Positions 60,188-60,449 of a DNA stretch of 60,449 bases are shown here, piece after piece. Position 1 is the first letter of the stretch. The number at the start of each line of letters is the position of its first letter. Source of the stretch: a virus; IMG/VR virus record IMGVR_UViG_3300020221_000017, positions 1 to 60,449 of that record; one strand, 5' to 3'. The notes beneath the pieces are model-generated. The model was not told the DNA's origin and made no database searches. It worked only from the letters and a program-made list of their open reading frames with translations. A program made the position numbers and the translations under genes.

Positions 60188-60449
60188 TTAGAGACTACCT
60201 TTTATAGTGGATATCTTAGTTTTAAGTGCTAAAATCTTAACCCAAGTAGGAGAGCCTTGAATAGGAGTGCAAGGCCCTACAGGAGAAGTTATTACCAAAA
60301 GACCAATTTCGTCTATTAAATTTGTCAATATATCTAATAATTCATTTCCGCCATATCCTATGGCTATTTTTTGACCTTTTATTTTAATAGCTTTAGATGA
60401 ATCTATAGAGTATTCTGGTGTTTTTATTGAAACTTTCTTTTTAGAATCG
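60188..60449 (-). CDS. Partial gene, C-terminus of a probable baseplate spike protein
   Basis: The last 86 codons of a gene that enters from the right edge (TAA at 60188-60190). The end reads SSKAIKIKGQKIAIGYGGNE, LLDILTNLIDEIG, PCTPIQGSPTWVKILAL and KTKISTIKGSL. Short strands, a helical LLDILTNLIDEI, then a Pro/Thr loop before the last helix match the C-terminal part of gpV/VgrG-like spike proteins in many phages. It fits the baseplate gene order. Only this part is visible, so confidence is moderate. Confidence 0.6.
   Translation of the reverse strand, partial: DSKKKVSIKTPEYSIDSSKAIKIKGQKIAIGYGGNELLDILTNLIDEIGLLVITSPVGPCTPIQGSPTWVKILALKTKISTIKGSL

Noticed and set aside
1-60449. tRNA and rRNA genes
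   Set aside because: No cloverleaf-like T-arm (GGTTCRANTCC) in gaps and no rRNA-like segment was seen by eye; a tRNAscan run would be decisive.

Overview
The window is a stretch of a large, AT-rich, strictly virus-like genome. It carries portal, terminase, prohead protease, major capsid protein, baseplate and tail-fibre genes, and no rRNA, tRNA or host housekeeping operon was seen. It fits a lytic tailed phage with a contractile tail (myovirus). The capsid and terminase proteins look closest to the SPO1/phage K type. Replication and recombination genes are T4-like in composition (RecA/UvsX, UvsY-like, gp32-like SSB, SbcC/SbcD = gp46/gp47, UvsW-like helicase, short primase, DnaB-type helicase). 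The replicase, however, is a bacterial-style DNA polymerase III alpha with a fused proofreading exonuclease. The host cannot be read from the sequence. A Sec signal peptide, a possible spanin-like membrane coiled-coil protein and delta-60 repeats are weak hints of a Gram-negative host. All family assignments are from reading motifs, not from database searches.

Layout, left to right. Nearly all genes are on the minus strand, so they are read from right to left. 1-4043 is the capsid block: a partial unknown gene, major capsid protein, acidic scaffold-like protein, small decoration-like protein and prohead protease. 4092-13898 holds an acidic protein, an HTH/Cys protein, a coiled-coil protein, a thymidylate-kinase-like protein, portal, a large terminase split by an intein, a probable small terminase, two unknown genes and SbcD. 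13895-27240 is the replication/recombination block: three tiny overlapping ORFs, RecA, UvsY-like, SSB, an unknown gene, PolIII alpha with exonuclease, a T5 A1-like phosphoesterase, a terminator, a secreted small protein, a RuvC-like resolvase, SbcC and a zinc-ribbon protein. 27240-32457 carries a membrane coiled-coil protein, a GroEL chaperonin, a methyltransferase-like pseudoenzyme, an all-alpha dUTPase, an odd GC-richer intergenic segment and a UvsW-like helicase.

32471-35990 is the only plus-strand block. It starts at an extended -10 promoter and encodes a small protein, primase, a lambda-O-like initiator with three 24-bp iterons inside its gene (a candidate origin), the replicative helicase and one unknown gene. 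35984-60449 returns to the minus strand with adsorption and baseplate genes: a tail-collar protein, a glycine-rich tip fibre, a holin-like protein, a 14-repeat propeller fibre, another fibre, two large structural proteins, a 2480-residue baseplate J-like protein, a LysM+gp25-like fusion, a tail-tube/baseplate protein and the C-terminus of a probable baseplate spike.

How it fits together: the plus-strand block probably starts replication and PolIII extends it. The recombination genes would support recombination-dependent replication and make the concatemers that the terminase packages. The most notable points are the intein in the terminase P-loop, the iterons inside the initiator gene, a 27-residue segment shared by the prohead protease and the capsid protein, a phage GroEL with intact ATPase residues, a methyltransferase that lost its catalytic motif, and the oversized baseplate J protein.
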